Shown one piece after another: positions 6,124 through 12,751 of a stretch of 14,642 nucleotides of DNA. The translations under genes were made by a program, and so were the position numbers. Source of the DNA: JBJXFY01 sp046155815 (GTDB lineage: Bacteria; Verrucomicrobiota; Verrucomicrobiia; Limisphaerales; CAIMTB01); the NCBI GenBank assembly GCA_046155815.1, contig JBJXFY010000019.1, positions 1 to 14,642 on the forward strand, given 5' to 3'. The notes under the pieces were generated by a model. The model was given only the letters and a program-made list of their open reading frames with translations, ran no database searches and was not told the DNA's origin. How positions within the stretch are numbered: the stretch's first letter is position 1; each line of letters starts with the position of its first letter.

Positions 6124-6552
6124 ATGGCCTCCCCCGCGGCGCCCTTCCGACATTCCCACCGGGTCACCTACGCCGAATGCACGGTGGGCGACCACGTGTA
6201 CCACAGCCGTTATCTGGACCTGCTGGAGGCGGCGCGCGGCGAGTTCCTCCGCGCCGCGGGCCAGCCGGTGCGCGGCCTGCAGGAAGCCGGCTTCATCTTC
6301 CCCGTGATCGAGGCACGCCTGCGCTACCTGCGCCCGGCGCGGTACGATGACCGGCTGGTGATCGAGGTCCAACCCCGGCGCGTGGCCGGCGTGCGGCTCG
6401 AGGTCTCCCATCGCATCCTCCGTGACGACGGCGCGGTGCTCCTTGAGGCGGAGACGCTGCACGTCTGCACGGGGCTTGACGAGAAGCCCCGCCGGCTGCC
6501 GCCGGCACTGGTGGCGGCGCTCGAAGCCTGGCTGCCGGCGGCACCGGCCTAG
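6124..6552 (+). CDS. Hotdog-fold acyl-CoA thioesterase-like protein (YbgC/FadM type)
   Basis: 142 residues, the normal size of a single 4HBT hotdog domain. The N-terminal region HRVTYAECTVGDHVYHSRYLD followed by LLEAARGEFLR matches the YbgC-type pattern (VxYxETDxxGxVYHxxYxxxxExARxExLR), and the rest alternates strands as expected (EARLRYLRPARYDDRLVIEV, GVRLEVSHRIL, LLEAETLHVCTG). Such proteins hydrolyse acyl-CoA thioesters in the cytoplasm. The catalytic Asp of YbgC (in ETDxxG) aligns with Thr20 here; the Tyr-His pair (Y26-H27) is kept. Activity may thus use another residue such as D23 or E18, or be altered. ATG 6124 lies just before the domain and has no Shine-Dalgarno. The stop overlaps the convergent tlpA-like stop by four bases. 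Confidence 0.85.
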   Translation: MASPAAPFRHSHRVTYAECTVGDHVYHSRYLDLLEAARGEFLRAAGQPVRGLQEAGFIFPVIEARLRYLRPARYDDRLVIEVQPRRVAGVRLEVSHRILRDDGAVLLEAETLHVCTGLDEKPRRLPPALVAALEAWLPAAPA

Positions 6553-7709
6553 TTCTCCGCCAGCAGCTTCTCGACCCTGGCCTCGAGGTCGTCGCGCGCG
6601 TTGAGGTCGCGGAGGATTCCCTTCTTGTCCACGAGCCACATCGCCGGGATGCCATTGATGCCGAAACGGCGGCCGAACTGGTTCCCCCAGCCCTTGCCGT
6701 CGAAAAACTGCGGCCAGGACATGTTCTCCTTCTTGAGGAACTCCAGCAGCGCCTCCTTGTCCTGGTCGAAGCTGATGCCGACGATCTCGAAGCCCTTCGG
6801 GTGCAGCCGCTCATAGGCCTTCAGCAGATTGGGCAGCTCCGCGACGCAGGGGCCGCACCAGGTCGCCCAGAAGTCCACCAGCACCACCTTGCCGGTCATG
6901 GCCGAGACATCCACCTCCCGGCCGTCCACGGCCGTGAACTTCAGGTCGAGCGGCTTCCCCACCGCCTCCAGCTTGGACAACTGGGCCTGGGCGGCCGTGC
7001 GTACCTCCTCGGGCGCCGCATCGCCGGACAGCTCCTTCAGCAGCGCCTGGCCATCGGCGTCGGGCAGCGCTTCAGAGACGGACAGCAGCATCTGCCAGGG
7101 CTCCTCGCGCTTGGGAAATTCCCTCAGCAGGGCACGCGCCCCGGCCGCGAAGGTCGTCGCCCCGGCCCCGCGGTTTGTCTGCGCGACCGACATCGCCTCC
7201 CGCTGGATCACGGAGGCTCGCAGGTTGAAGCGTTCCTCCTCGCCCAGCGCCGGGTCCGCCAGGCGGGCCATTTCCAGCGAGGCGAGGACGGCGGCGGCAT
7301 TGGTGTTGCCGAGCTGCACGGAGGTCTGGAGGAGCTGAAGCTGCTGCGCCCGGGCCTCCGCGGCCCGCGGCGAGGCCGGGAACTTCTCCGCAAAGGCCCC
7401 GGCGGCGGCGGCCACCTCGGCGGCGCGCACGCCGACCTTCTTCTGGAAGGCCTCGATCTCCTCCTGAGCCGGCTGGTTGGTGTTCCACTCGGCGGGCGGC
7501 GTCGGCGGCTGGAAGCTCTCCCGCAACTCAGCCCAGGCCTTTTCCGCCTCCGAAACGGGTGCGGGCGCAACGACCGGCGCGGTGGCGATGGCCTGAGCCG
7601 GCGAGGCCGCCGGGGCCGCTGCGCCGGGGGAGGGCTGGTCCCCGCACCCAGTGAGCAGGGCGGCGAGGGTTGCGGCGCAGGCCGCGCAGCGGAGTGCGTT
7701 CGGTTTCAT
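6549..7709 (-). CDS. TlpA-like thioredoxin-fold lipoprotein
   Basis: 386 residues. The N-terminus is a lipoprotein signal peptide ending in the lipobox L-T-G-C with lipidation at C22, so the protein is probably anchored in the envelope facing the periplasm. A Pro/Ala-rich linker (about 24-54) leads to an alpha-helical region (about 55-250) without recognised motif, with Ala-rich helices and FPxSPRAAEARAQ that recall helical tetratricopeptide-like repeats. The C-terminal thioredoxin domain (about 254-386) has VVLVDFWATWCGPCVAELP with the redox pair C285/C288 in WCGPC, and the cis-Pro loop GIPAMWLVD with P355. This is the TlpA/ResA-type disulfide reductase pattern. ATG 7709 is set by the signal peptide. 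It follows the DR2241-like gene by 14 bp and is probably cotranscribed with it. Confidence 0.93.
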   Translation of the reverse strand: MKPNALRCAACAATLAALLTGCGDQPSPGAAAPAASPAQAIATAPVVAPAPVSEAEKAWAELRESFQPPTPPAEWNTNQPAQEEIEAFQKKVGVRAAEVAAAAGAFAEKFPASPRAAEARAQQLQLLQTSVQLGNTNAAAVLASLEMARLADPALGEEERFNLRASVIQREAMSVAQTNRGAGATTFAAGARALLREFPKREEPWQMLLSVSEALPDADGQALLKELSGDAAPEEVRTAAQAQLSKLEAVGKPLDLKFTAVDGREVDVSAMTGKVVLVDFWATWCGPCVAELPNLLKAYERLHPKGFEIVGISFDQDKEALLEFLKKENMSWPQFFDGKGWGNQFGRRFGINGIPAMWLVDKKGILRDLNARDDLEARVEKLLAEN

Positions 7710-7723
7710 GTGTCGGGGGCAGT

Positions 7724-8515
7724 CTAACCTTCCCGGGGCGACGGCAAATCGAATAATTCCGGAAATCTCTCGCGCAGCAGCCGCACGCGGCGCGGATTCA
7801 GCGGTTCCGAGAAATCCGCTGCGCGTCCGTCGGCGGACGGATGTTCCGCCGCAGCGGCGAGCGCCGCGCGGAGCGTGGCCAGCTCGTCCGCAGCGAGGTC
7901 CAGCGCATGACGCGGCTGCTTCGTCCGCCGGGCTGCGTGGCGGGCCATTTCGAGCGCCACCGCACACGGCTCCAGGCAGGGCGCCGCGGATTTCCGCGCG
8001 CCTTCCGGGTCGGCCTCGCCGGCCGCGGTCCAGCGGCGGTGCTTCAGGCAGAAGCTTGGCGCGCAGGTGGCGCGGGCCACCGCCGACGCGTCCGCCGGGG
8101 CGAGCGCCTGCGTCACCCGGTACATCCCGGTCTGGCGTGCGGTGAAGACCTCGAACGACGTGACGGCGGACGGGGCCGTGCGGCAGGCGTGCCAGTCCGC
8201 GATCGTGCCGGGATAGAGCGTGTCCAACGCGCGGCCCAGCGCCGCCGCGTCGGGCACCGCGCAACGCCAGCCGGCGCGCAGGTCCGGCGCCGCGCGCAAC
8301 GGCCGGAACAGGCCGGCCGCCGTGTGCAGGGCGAGGGTGCGGAGCTCACCCGGCGCGGCCAGCCGCAGCGCGGCGGACTCCGCTTCCCGGTCCGCAATGT
8401 GGCGCAGCCCGAACCCGGTGCCGTCACGGTGGACAAGGACCTGGATCCAGGTCACCTCGCCCGCGGGATGAGCGGCCAGCCACGCGGCGAAGGCGGGATT
8501 CAGGGCGGCGGGCAC
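7724..8515 (-). CDS. DR2241-like protein with a four-cysteine (probable 4Fe-4S) motif
   Basis: 263 residues from GTG 8515. The start is placed at VPAALNPAFAAWLAAHPAGE because the open frame upstream, to a GTG at 8581, is encoded by an intergenic CCAAG repeat and is unlikely to be genuine. Key features are EVTWIQVLVHR near the N-terminus, TSFEVFTARQTGMYRVTQ before the cysteines, and then C151-x4-C156-x23-C180-x3-C184 (RATCAPSFCLKHRRW and PCLEPCAVALEMAR). I recall this pattern from the Fe-S and stabilising domains of Deinococcus DR2241, where they accompany a CbiX-like chelatase domain; that domain is absent here. The function is unknown. A redox or metal-binding role is plausible given the downstream TlpA-like thioredoxin gene 14 bp away. 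The family assignment is from memory. Confidence 0.7.
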   Translation of the reverse strand: MPAALNPAFAAWLAAHPAGEVTWIQVLVHRDGTGFGLRHIADREAESAALRLAAPGELRTLALHTAAGLFRPLRAAPDLRAGWRCAVPDAAALGRALDTLYPGTIADWHACRTAPSAVTSFEVFTARQTGMYRVTQALAPADASAVARATCAPSFCLKHRRWTAAGEADPEGARKSAAPCLEPCAVALEMARHAARRTKQPRHALDLAADELATLRAALAAAAEHPSADGRAADFSEPLNPRRVRLLRERFPELFDLPSPREG

Positions 8516-8539
8516 CGCAGTAGGATAGGGCGGGAAGGC

Positions 8540-8574
8540 AAAGCTCCAAGTCCCAAGCGCCAAGTTCAAAACGG
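8540..8574. repeat. CCAAG-type intergenic repeat
   Basis: The plus strand reads AAAGCTCCAAG, TCCCAAG, CGCCAAG and TTCAAAACGG, a loose 7-8-base repetition around CCAAG. AAAGCTCCAAG (8540-8550) recurs exactly at 14554-14564 after the last gene of the window, and TCCCAAGCGCCA (8551-8562) recurs on the minus strand at 2521-2510. It lies between the divergent DR2241-like and TauE-like genes and is the source of the hydrophobic-looking N-terminal extension that an automatic caller would give to the former. Confidence 0.65.
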
Positions 8575-8673
8575 TTTCCACGATGCAGCCGGCATCGTAC
8601 CGGCCGGCAGCGGCAGGGCGTCCCGGCCACCATCGCGCTTGCCCGCACAGTGGGCGGCGTGGATAACGCGCCG

Positions 8674-9030
8674 ATGCATTACGTCTATGCGGCTTTGATC
8701 GGGCTGGTGGGAGGCGTGGCCAGCGGGCTCTTCGGCGTGGGCGGCGGCATCGTCATGGTGCCGGCCATGACGCTGCTGCTGGGCATGGACATCAAGGTCG
8801 CCGTGGGCACGTCCCTCGCCGTCATCATCCCCACCGCGATCATGGGCGTGGGCAAGCACCACAGCCTCGGCAACGTGGACTGGAAGATGGCGCTCGCGCT
8901 TGCGCCCACGGCCATCGCCGCCGGCTACCTCGGCGCGTGGCTGACCACGAAAATCGGCAGCCCGGAGCTGAAGAAGTACTTCGGCGGCTTCCTGCTGCTG
9001 GTCGGCGTGCGGCTGCTGTTTTTCAAGTGA
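8674..9030 (+). CDS. TauE/SafE-family permease, single-repeat (half-size)
   Basis: 118 residues from ATG 8674 (GTGs at 8650 and 8659 are in-frame alternatives; none has a Shine-Dalgarno). The sequence starts MHYVYAALIGLVGGVASGLFGVGGGIVMVPAM, the G-rich signature of TauE/SafE (DUF81) permeases, followed by a second helix with VGTSLAVIIPTAIMG and a GNVDWKMALALAPTAIAAGYLGAWL helix, and ends with FGGFLLLVGVRLLFFK. That is about four membrane helices, one of the two repeats that make up the usual roughly 250-residue transporter. The family exports sulfite, sulfoacetate or other small organic anions. A half-size protein would have to assemble as a dimer. No partner half is next to it. The stop is complete and the next gene is convergent, so it is not a truncation at the window level. 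Confidence 0.88.
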   Translation: MHYVYAALIGLVGGVASGLFGVGGGIVMVPAMTLLLGMDIKVAVGTSLAVIIPTAIMGVGKHHSLGNVDWKMALALAPTAIAAGYLGAWLTTKIGSPELKKYFGGFLLLVGVRLLFFK

Positions 9031-9043
9031 CCGCCCGCGGTCA
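9028..9043. terminator. Compact hairpin shared by two convergent stop codons
   Basis: TGACCG (9028-9033) pairs with CGGTCA (9038-9043) over a 4-nt loop. The left arm begins with the TGA of the permease gene, and the right arm contains the reverse complement of the MscS-type gene's TGA (9041-9043). It may serve as a very small bidirectional terminator. No T-run follows on either side, so efficiency is uncertain. Confidence 0.4.
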
Positions 9044-10336
9044 GTCCTTCGGCTGCGCCAGCCGGGGATCGTGGTCGCCGCGCGGGACGTGGACGGTCTG
9101 CGTCGGGAAGGCGAAGTCGAAGCCGGCGACGTCGAAGCGTTCCTTGATCGCCAGGTTCAGTTCCTGGAAGTGCCGCGTGTACTCCTTCCAGTCCGTGGTC
9201 CGGCACCACCACACGACGTCGAGGTTCAGGGCGAAGTCGCCGAAGCGGTTGAAGTGGACGACGAAGTCATGGGTGGCAGGGTGGGTGCGCAGGATTTCCT
9301 CCAGCAGCGCCGCCGCCTCGCGGACGCGCACGGCGGGCGTCTCATAGACGAGGCCGAGGCCGAACGTGGCGCGGATGGCCGGCCGGCGGGTGATGTTGAT
9401 GATGGTCGCGTTGCCCATGCTCTTGTTCGGCACGGTGATGAAGGCGCCGTCGAGCGCACGCACGCGGGTCGAGCGCAGGCCCATCTCCTCGATCGTGCCG
9501 TCCACGTCGCCGATCTTCACGCGGTCGCCGAGCTTGAAGGGCTTGTCCACGAAGACGGCCACGGCGCCGAAGAGGTTGGCCACGGTGTCCTGCGCGGCCA
9601 GGCCGAGGGCGAGGCCGGCGACGGACACGGACGCCAGCGCGGCGCGGATGTCGAAGCCGAGGTTGCCCAGCACGGTGAAGACGGCAACGACGACCAGGAC
9701 GCCCTTCAGCGCCTTGCCGACGAGGAGGACGAACTGCTCGTTGAACTGCCGGTCGCCGTCGGCGGGCAGCTTCTGCTGCCAGATTTTTACGGCGGCATCC
9801 ACGGCCTTCAGCACGACGAGCATGAGCGACAGGCCGACGGCGAGGATGGTGAGCTTCTGCACCCACGTCTCCGCCCAGTCCGGCCAGTCAAAGAGCTGGA
9901 GGCCGACGTTCACCAAAAGCACGAACACGATCATCTTCACCGGCCCGTCGAGCAGGCCCACGAGCACGTCGTCCCACTGGTTGCTGGTGCGGTCGGCCCA
10001 GGCGCGGAAGCGGGAGTGGATCAGCCAGTCCGCGAACTTTGCCGCGTAGAAGGCCAGCAGCAGGTACAGCGCGAAGGCGATGAACTGCCAGAGCGGCCGG
10101 CCCAGCACGGTGTGCTGGAGCGCCGGGAGGGCGTTCAGCCCGAAGGTGAGCGCGGCGGCGTTTTCGCGGATCGCCTCGCGGTCCGGCAGGGCCAGATCAA
10201 GGACGGGGGTGTTCGTGGGGGGCGGGGCGTTCGTGGGCGCCTGCGCGGCGCCGGCGAGGAAGCACCAGCCGAGCAGGCCGGCGAGCAGGGCGGCGCCCAG
10301 AGCAAGGAAGGCGTTGGGGCGAAGGAGGCGTTTCAT
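9041..10336 (-). CDS. MscS-family mechanosensitive ion channel
   Basis: 431 residues. The N-terminus MKRLLRPNAFLALGAALLAGL to AGAAQA reads as a signal peptide (cleavage near 32) followed by a short Pro/Asn/Thr linker. Hydrophobic helices lie at about 82-105, 132-148 and 161-180. The MscS core follows: the pore helix ASVSVAGLALGLAAQDTVANLFGAVAVFVDKPF (about 236-267) with the Gly/Ala packing pattern, then the beta domain LGDRVKIGDVDGTIEEMGLRSTRVRALDGAFITVPN (about 269-304), and the C-terminal alpha/beta vestibule ending in FDFAFPTQTVHVPR. These channels open under membrane tension and release solutes on osmotic downshock. Its length and periplasmic N-terminus place it in the intermediate-size group rather than E. 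coli MscS (286 residues). It lies 60 bp downstream of sufT on the same strand and could be cotranscribed. Confidence 0.95.
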   Translation of the reverse strand: MKRLLRPNAFLALGAALLAGLLGWCFLAGAAQAPTNAPPPTNTPVLDLALPDREAIRENAAALTFGLNALPALQHTVLGRPLWQFIAFALYLLLAFYAAKFADWLIHSRFRAWADRTSNQWDDVLVGLLDGPVKMIVFVLLVNVGLQLFDWPDWAETWVQKLTILAVGLSLMLVVLKAVDAAVKIWQQKLPADGDRQFNEQFVLLVGKALKGVLVVVAVFTVLGNLGFDIRAALASVSVAGLALGLAAQDTVANLFGAVAVFVDKPFKLGDRVKIGDVDGTIEEMGLRSTRVRALDGAFITVPNKSMGNATIINITRRPAIRATFGLGLVYETPAVRVREAAALLEEILRTHPATHDFVVHFNRFGDFALNLDVVWWCRTTDWKEYTRHFQELNLAIKERFDVAGFDFAFPTQTVHVPRGDHDPRLAQPKD

Positions 10337-10396
10337 GTCTGGAAAACGGAACCGGCCGCCGCATTTCCGAGGGGAATGAAGGTGAACGGCCGAAAC

Positions 10397-10936
10397 CTAC
10401 TCCAGCCCCAGCACGCGCCGGCCCTCGGCGGTAATCATGGACTGGTGCCATGGCGGATCCCACACGATCTGCACGTCCGCCTCGGCCACGCCGTCGAGCG
10501 TGAGCAGCTTGTCCTGCGCGTCCCCGGCAATGACGGTGCCCATGCCGCAGCCCGGCGCGGTGAGGGTCATCTTGACCTGCACCCGGTGGCCGCCGACCTC
10601 CGCCGGCTCGAGCACGAGGTCGTACACGAGCCCGAGGTCCACGATGTTCACCGGGATTTCGGGATCGTAGCAGGTCTTCAGCACATCCCAGACGGCCTGC
10701 TCGGAGACGGGTCCGGCGGCGACGGGCGCCACGGCGTCCGCCGGGACCAGGCTAAGGGCGTCGCGGTCCTTGGCGGCGATGCGGAAGAGGCCGCCCATCG
10801 CGAACACGGTGAGGGGACCGCCGAGCGTCTGCGAAATCTCGACCGGCGTGCCGGCCGGCAGGACGACCGTGTTGCCGACCGGGATCTGGACGGCCTCACA
10901 GTCGCGGGTGAGTTCAGTGCTGGCGGCGTCAGTCAT
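10397..10936 (-). CDS. sufT: Fe-S cluster assembly protein SufT (MIP18/DUF59 with N-terminal extension)
   Basis: 179 residues, the expected length of the long SufT form. The N-terminal part has RDCEAVQIPVGNTVVLPAGTPVEISQTLGGPLTV and GLFRIAAKDRDAL, the signature that separates SufT from plain DUF59 proteins. The MIP18 domain follows (about 78-179): C89-Y-DPEIPVNIVDLGLVYDL, then VKMTLTAPGCGMG with C130, then VWDPPWHQSMITAEGRRVLGLE. SufT helps mature Fe-S proteins, acting late in transfer of clusters to targets. The usual sufBCDS genes are not in this window, so it stands apart from a suf operon. ATG 10936 precedes the conserved N-terminus; there is no Shine-Dalgarno. It is divergent from the anion symporter gene, with a CCAAG-type repeat just upstream, and is followed by the MscS-type gene. 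Confidence 0.92.
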   Translation of the reverse strand: MTDAASTELTRDCEAVQIPVGNTVVLPAGTPVEISQTLGGPLTVFAMGGLFRIAAKDRDALSLVPADAVAPVAAGPVSEQAVWDVLKTCYDPEIPVNIVDLGLVYDLVLEPAEVGGHRVQVKMTLTAPGCGMGTVIAGDAQDKLLTLDGVAEADVQIVWDPPWHQSMITAEGRRVLGLE

Positions 10937-10966
10937 GGTGACCGGCCAAGATAGGGAGGCGGCGGG

Positions 10967-10990
10967 AAAATCCAAACGCCAAGGTCCGGG
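10967..10990. repeat. CCAAG-type intergenic repeat, short copy
   Basis: AAAATCCAAACGCCAAGGTCC lies 30 bp upstream of the sufT start in the sufT/anion-symporter divergent spacer. AAACGCCAAG (10974-10983) differs by one base from AAGCGCCAAG at 8555-8564. It is one of the shorter members of the dispersed family. The rest of the spacer (10991 to about 11061) shows no gene. Confidence 0.5.
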
Positions 10991-11118
10991 TTCCGCAGCA
11001 TTCCACTGAAGGGGCCGGGCTGCCGTTGACGCGGCCGGGCGAAGCAGCTTGAAGTCTCCGCCTGTCCGCGATCTCACGGCATTTTCCTGCGCTCACCCCT
11101 CGCGGGCGCGTCGGCCTC

Positions 11119-12648
11119 GTGCTCGGGCCGGCGTTGCTCACCGCCTGCGGCCTGGGCCTGGCGGCGCTCGGGCTCCCGCGCGCCGCGGCGTGGGCGGCCG
11201 GCGTGGTCGCGCTGATGGCGACGTGGTGGATCACGGAGCCGCTGCCACTGTGGGCCACGGCGCTGCTGCCGCTGCCGCTCTTCCCTCTGCTGGGAGGCGG
11301 GAAGCCCGACGAGCTGCTCCACCAGCTGCTGCTCCAGTACTTCGACCCGGTGAACTTCCTCTTCCTCGGCGGCATGTGGCTGGCGGCGGCGATGGAGCAG
11401 TCGGGCCTGCACGAACGCCTCGCGCTCGGGATGGTGGCACGCATCGGCTACAGCCCGCGCCGGATCGTGCTGGGGTTCATGGTGGCGACGGGGTTCGTGA
11501 CGCTGTGGATCTCGAACACCGCCGCCGCGCTGATGATGTTCCCCATCGCGATGGCGGTGCTGCGGCGCTTCGAGGCTCAGCGCGGGCGCGACGACCCGCA
11601 GCTTCGGCGGTTCGGCCTCGCGCTGATGCTCGGGCTGGCCTACGCCGCCAGCATCGGCGGCATCGGCACGAAGATCGGGACGGGCACGAACATGGTCTTC
11701 GTGCGGCAGGCGGAGCGCTCACTGGGGCTGGAGGTGAGCTTCGTGCAGTGGATCGCGCTCGGGCTGCCCGTGGTGCTCGTCGCGCTGCCCCTGGTGTGGC
11801 TGTACTTGGTGCGCGTCGCGACGGGGCTGTCCGCGGAGGATTTTCCCGGCGCGCGCGAGACCATCACCGCGGCGCGCGGCCGGCTGGGCGTGATGAAGAC
11901 GGGGGAGCTCGTCGCGCTCGTGATGTTCCTGCTGGCGGCGGGGCTGTGGATTTTCCGGCAGGACATCGAACTCGGCGCGGTGACGGTGCCGGGCTGGGCG
12001 CGGCTGATGCCGGAGGCGTGGCGCAGCGGCGACTTCGCAATGAATTTCCCGCCGCCGCTCGCGGGACTGCTCGAGCCGCGGGCCGGCGAGTCGCTCGTCG
12101 CCATCGTCCTCGGCGCGGCGCTGCTGCTGATCCCCGTCGCGCGCCGGCCGCTGCGGATGGCGCTCTCGCTGCGGCAGGCGGCGGGCGTGCAATGGGGGAT
12201 GCTGATCCTGCTCGGCGGCGGCTTCGCCATGGCGCGCGGCGTCGAGGCCAGCGGTCTCTCGGCGGTGATCGGCGACGCGCTGGCGGGCGTGCCGCGGCTG
12301 CCGCCGCTGCTCGTGACCCTCGGCGTGGCGCTGGTGGCGGTGGCGCTCACGGAGTTCGCGTCGAACACGGCCACGGCCTCCATCCTGCTGCCGCTGCTCG
12401 CGCCCGCCGCCCCGGCCCTGGGCGTGCCAGCCCCGACCCTGATGCTGGCGGCGACGATGGCGGCGAGCTTTGGCTTCATGCTGCCGGCGGGCACGCCACC
12501 CAACGCGGTCGTCTATGCCAGCGGCTACATCCCGGTGACGCGCATGGCCCGCTGCGGGCTGGTGGTGGACGTGGCCGGCGCGCTGCTCGTGGGCACGCTC
12601 TGCCACCTGCTGGTGCCCCGGATCCTGGTCACGGCCGGTGCACCCTGA
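11119..12648 (+). CDS. DASS/SLC13-family sodium:anion symporter
   Basis: 509 residues from GTG 11119. A polytopic membrane protein with about 11-12 hydrophobic helices and both halves of the DASS inverted repeat: ATWWITEPLPLWATALLPL (about 34-52), the first Ser-Asn-Thr motif in WISNTAAALMMFPI (S132-N133-T134), ASIGGIGTKIGTGTN (about 177-191), then the second Ser-Asn-Thr in FASNTATASILLPLLAP (S415-N416-T417) and LPAGTPPNAVVYASGYI. The SNT motifs bind carboxylate and sodium. Family substrates are dicarboxylates such as succinate or malate, citrate, or sulfate; the sequence does not decide. The open frame continues upstream to a TGA at 11050 and encodes FPALTPRGRVGLVLGPALL without ATG, GTG or TTG. 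A CTG at 11062 may be the real start. A terminator lies downstream. Confidence 0.92.
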   Translation: MLGPALLTACGLGLAALGLPRAAAWAAGVVALMATWWITEPLPLWATALLPLPLFPLLGGGKPDELLHQLLLQYFDPVNFLFLGGMWLAAAMEQSGLHERLALGMVARIGYSPRRIVLGFMVATGFVTLWISNTAAALMMFPIAMAVLRRFEAQRGRDDPQLRRFGLALMLGLAYAASIGGIGTKIGTGTNMVFVRQAERSLGLEVSFVQWIALGLPVVLVALPLVWLYLVRVATGLSAEDFPGARETITAARGRLGVMKTGELVALVMFLLAAGLWIFRQDIELGAVTVPGWARLMPEAWRSGDFAMNFPPPLAGLLEPRAGESLVAIVLGAALLLIPVARRPLRMALSLRQAAGVQWGMLILLGGGFAMARGVEASGLSAVIGDALAGVPRLPPLLVTLGVALVAVALTEFASNTATASILLPLLAPAAPALGVPAPTLMLAATMAASFGFMLPAGTPPNAVVYASGYIPVTRMARCGLVVDVAGALLVGTLCHLLVPRILVTAGAP

Positions 12649-12687
12649 CCACGCGGCCCAGGAGCGGATGCCCACACGGGCTACGCC

Positions 12688-12726
12688 CAACGAAGGCCGG
12701 CCTCCTTCGTTGCCCTTGTTTGTTCC
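12688..12726 (+). terminator. Intrinsic terminator after the anion symporter gene
   Basis: A perfect 9-bp stem, CAACGAAGG (12688-12696) with CCTTCGTTG (12704-12712), closes a 7-nt loop (CCGGCCT). It is followed by the T-rich tail CCCTTGTTTGTTCC. It starts about 40 bp after the symporter stop and ends before the SDR start, separating the two transcripts. Confidence 0.75.
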
Positions 12727-12751
12727 TGTGCTCACGGACCCGCTTCAGTTC

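Noticed and set aside
9071..10954. A 627-codon plus-strand open frame opposite the MscS-type and sufT genes
   Set aside because: The residues are His/Asp/Glu/Arg-rich antisense of two clearly recognised genes on the other strand, with no independent motif.
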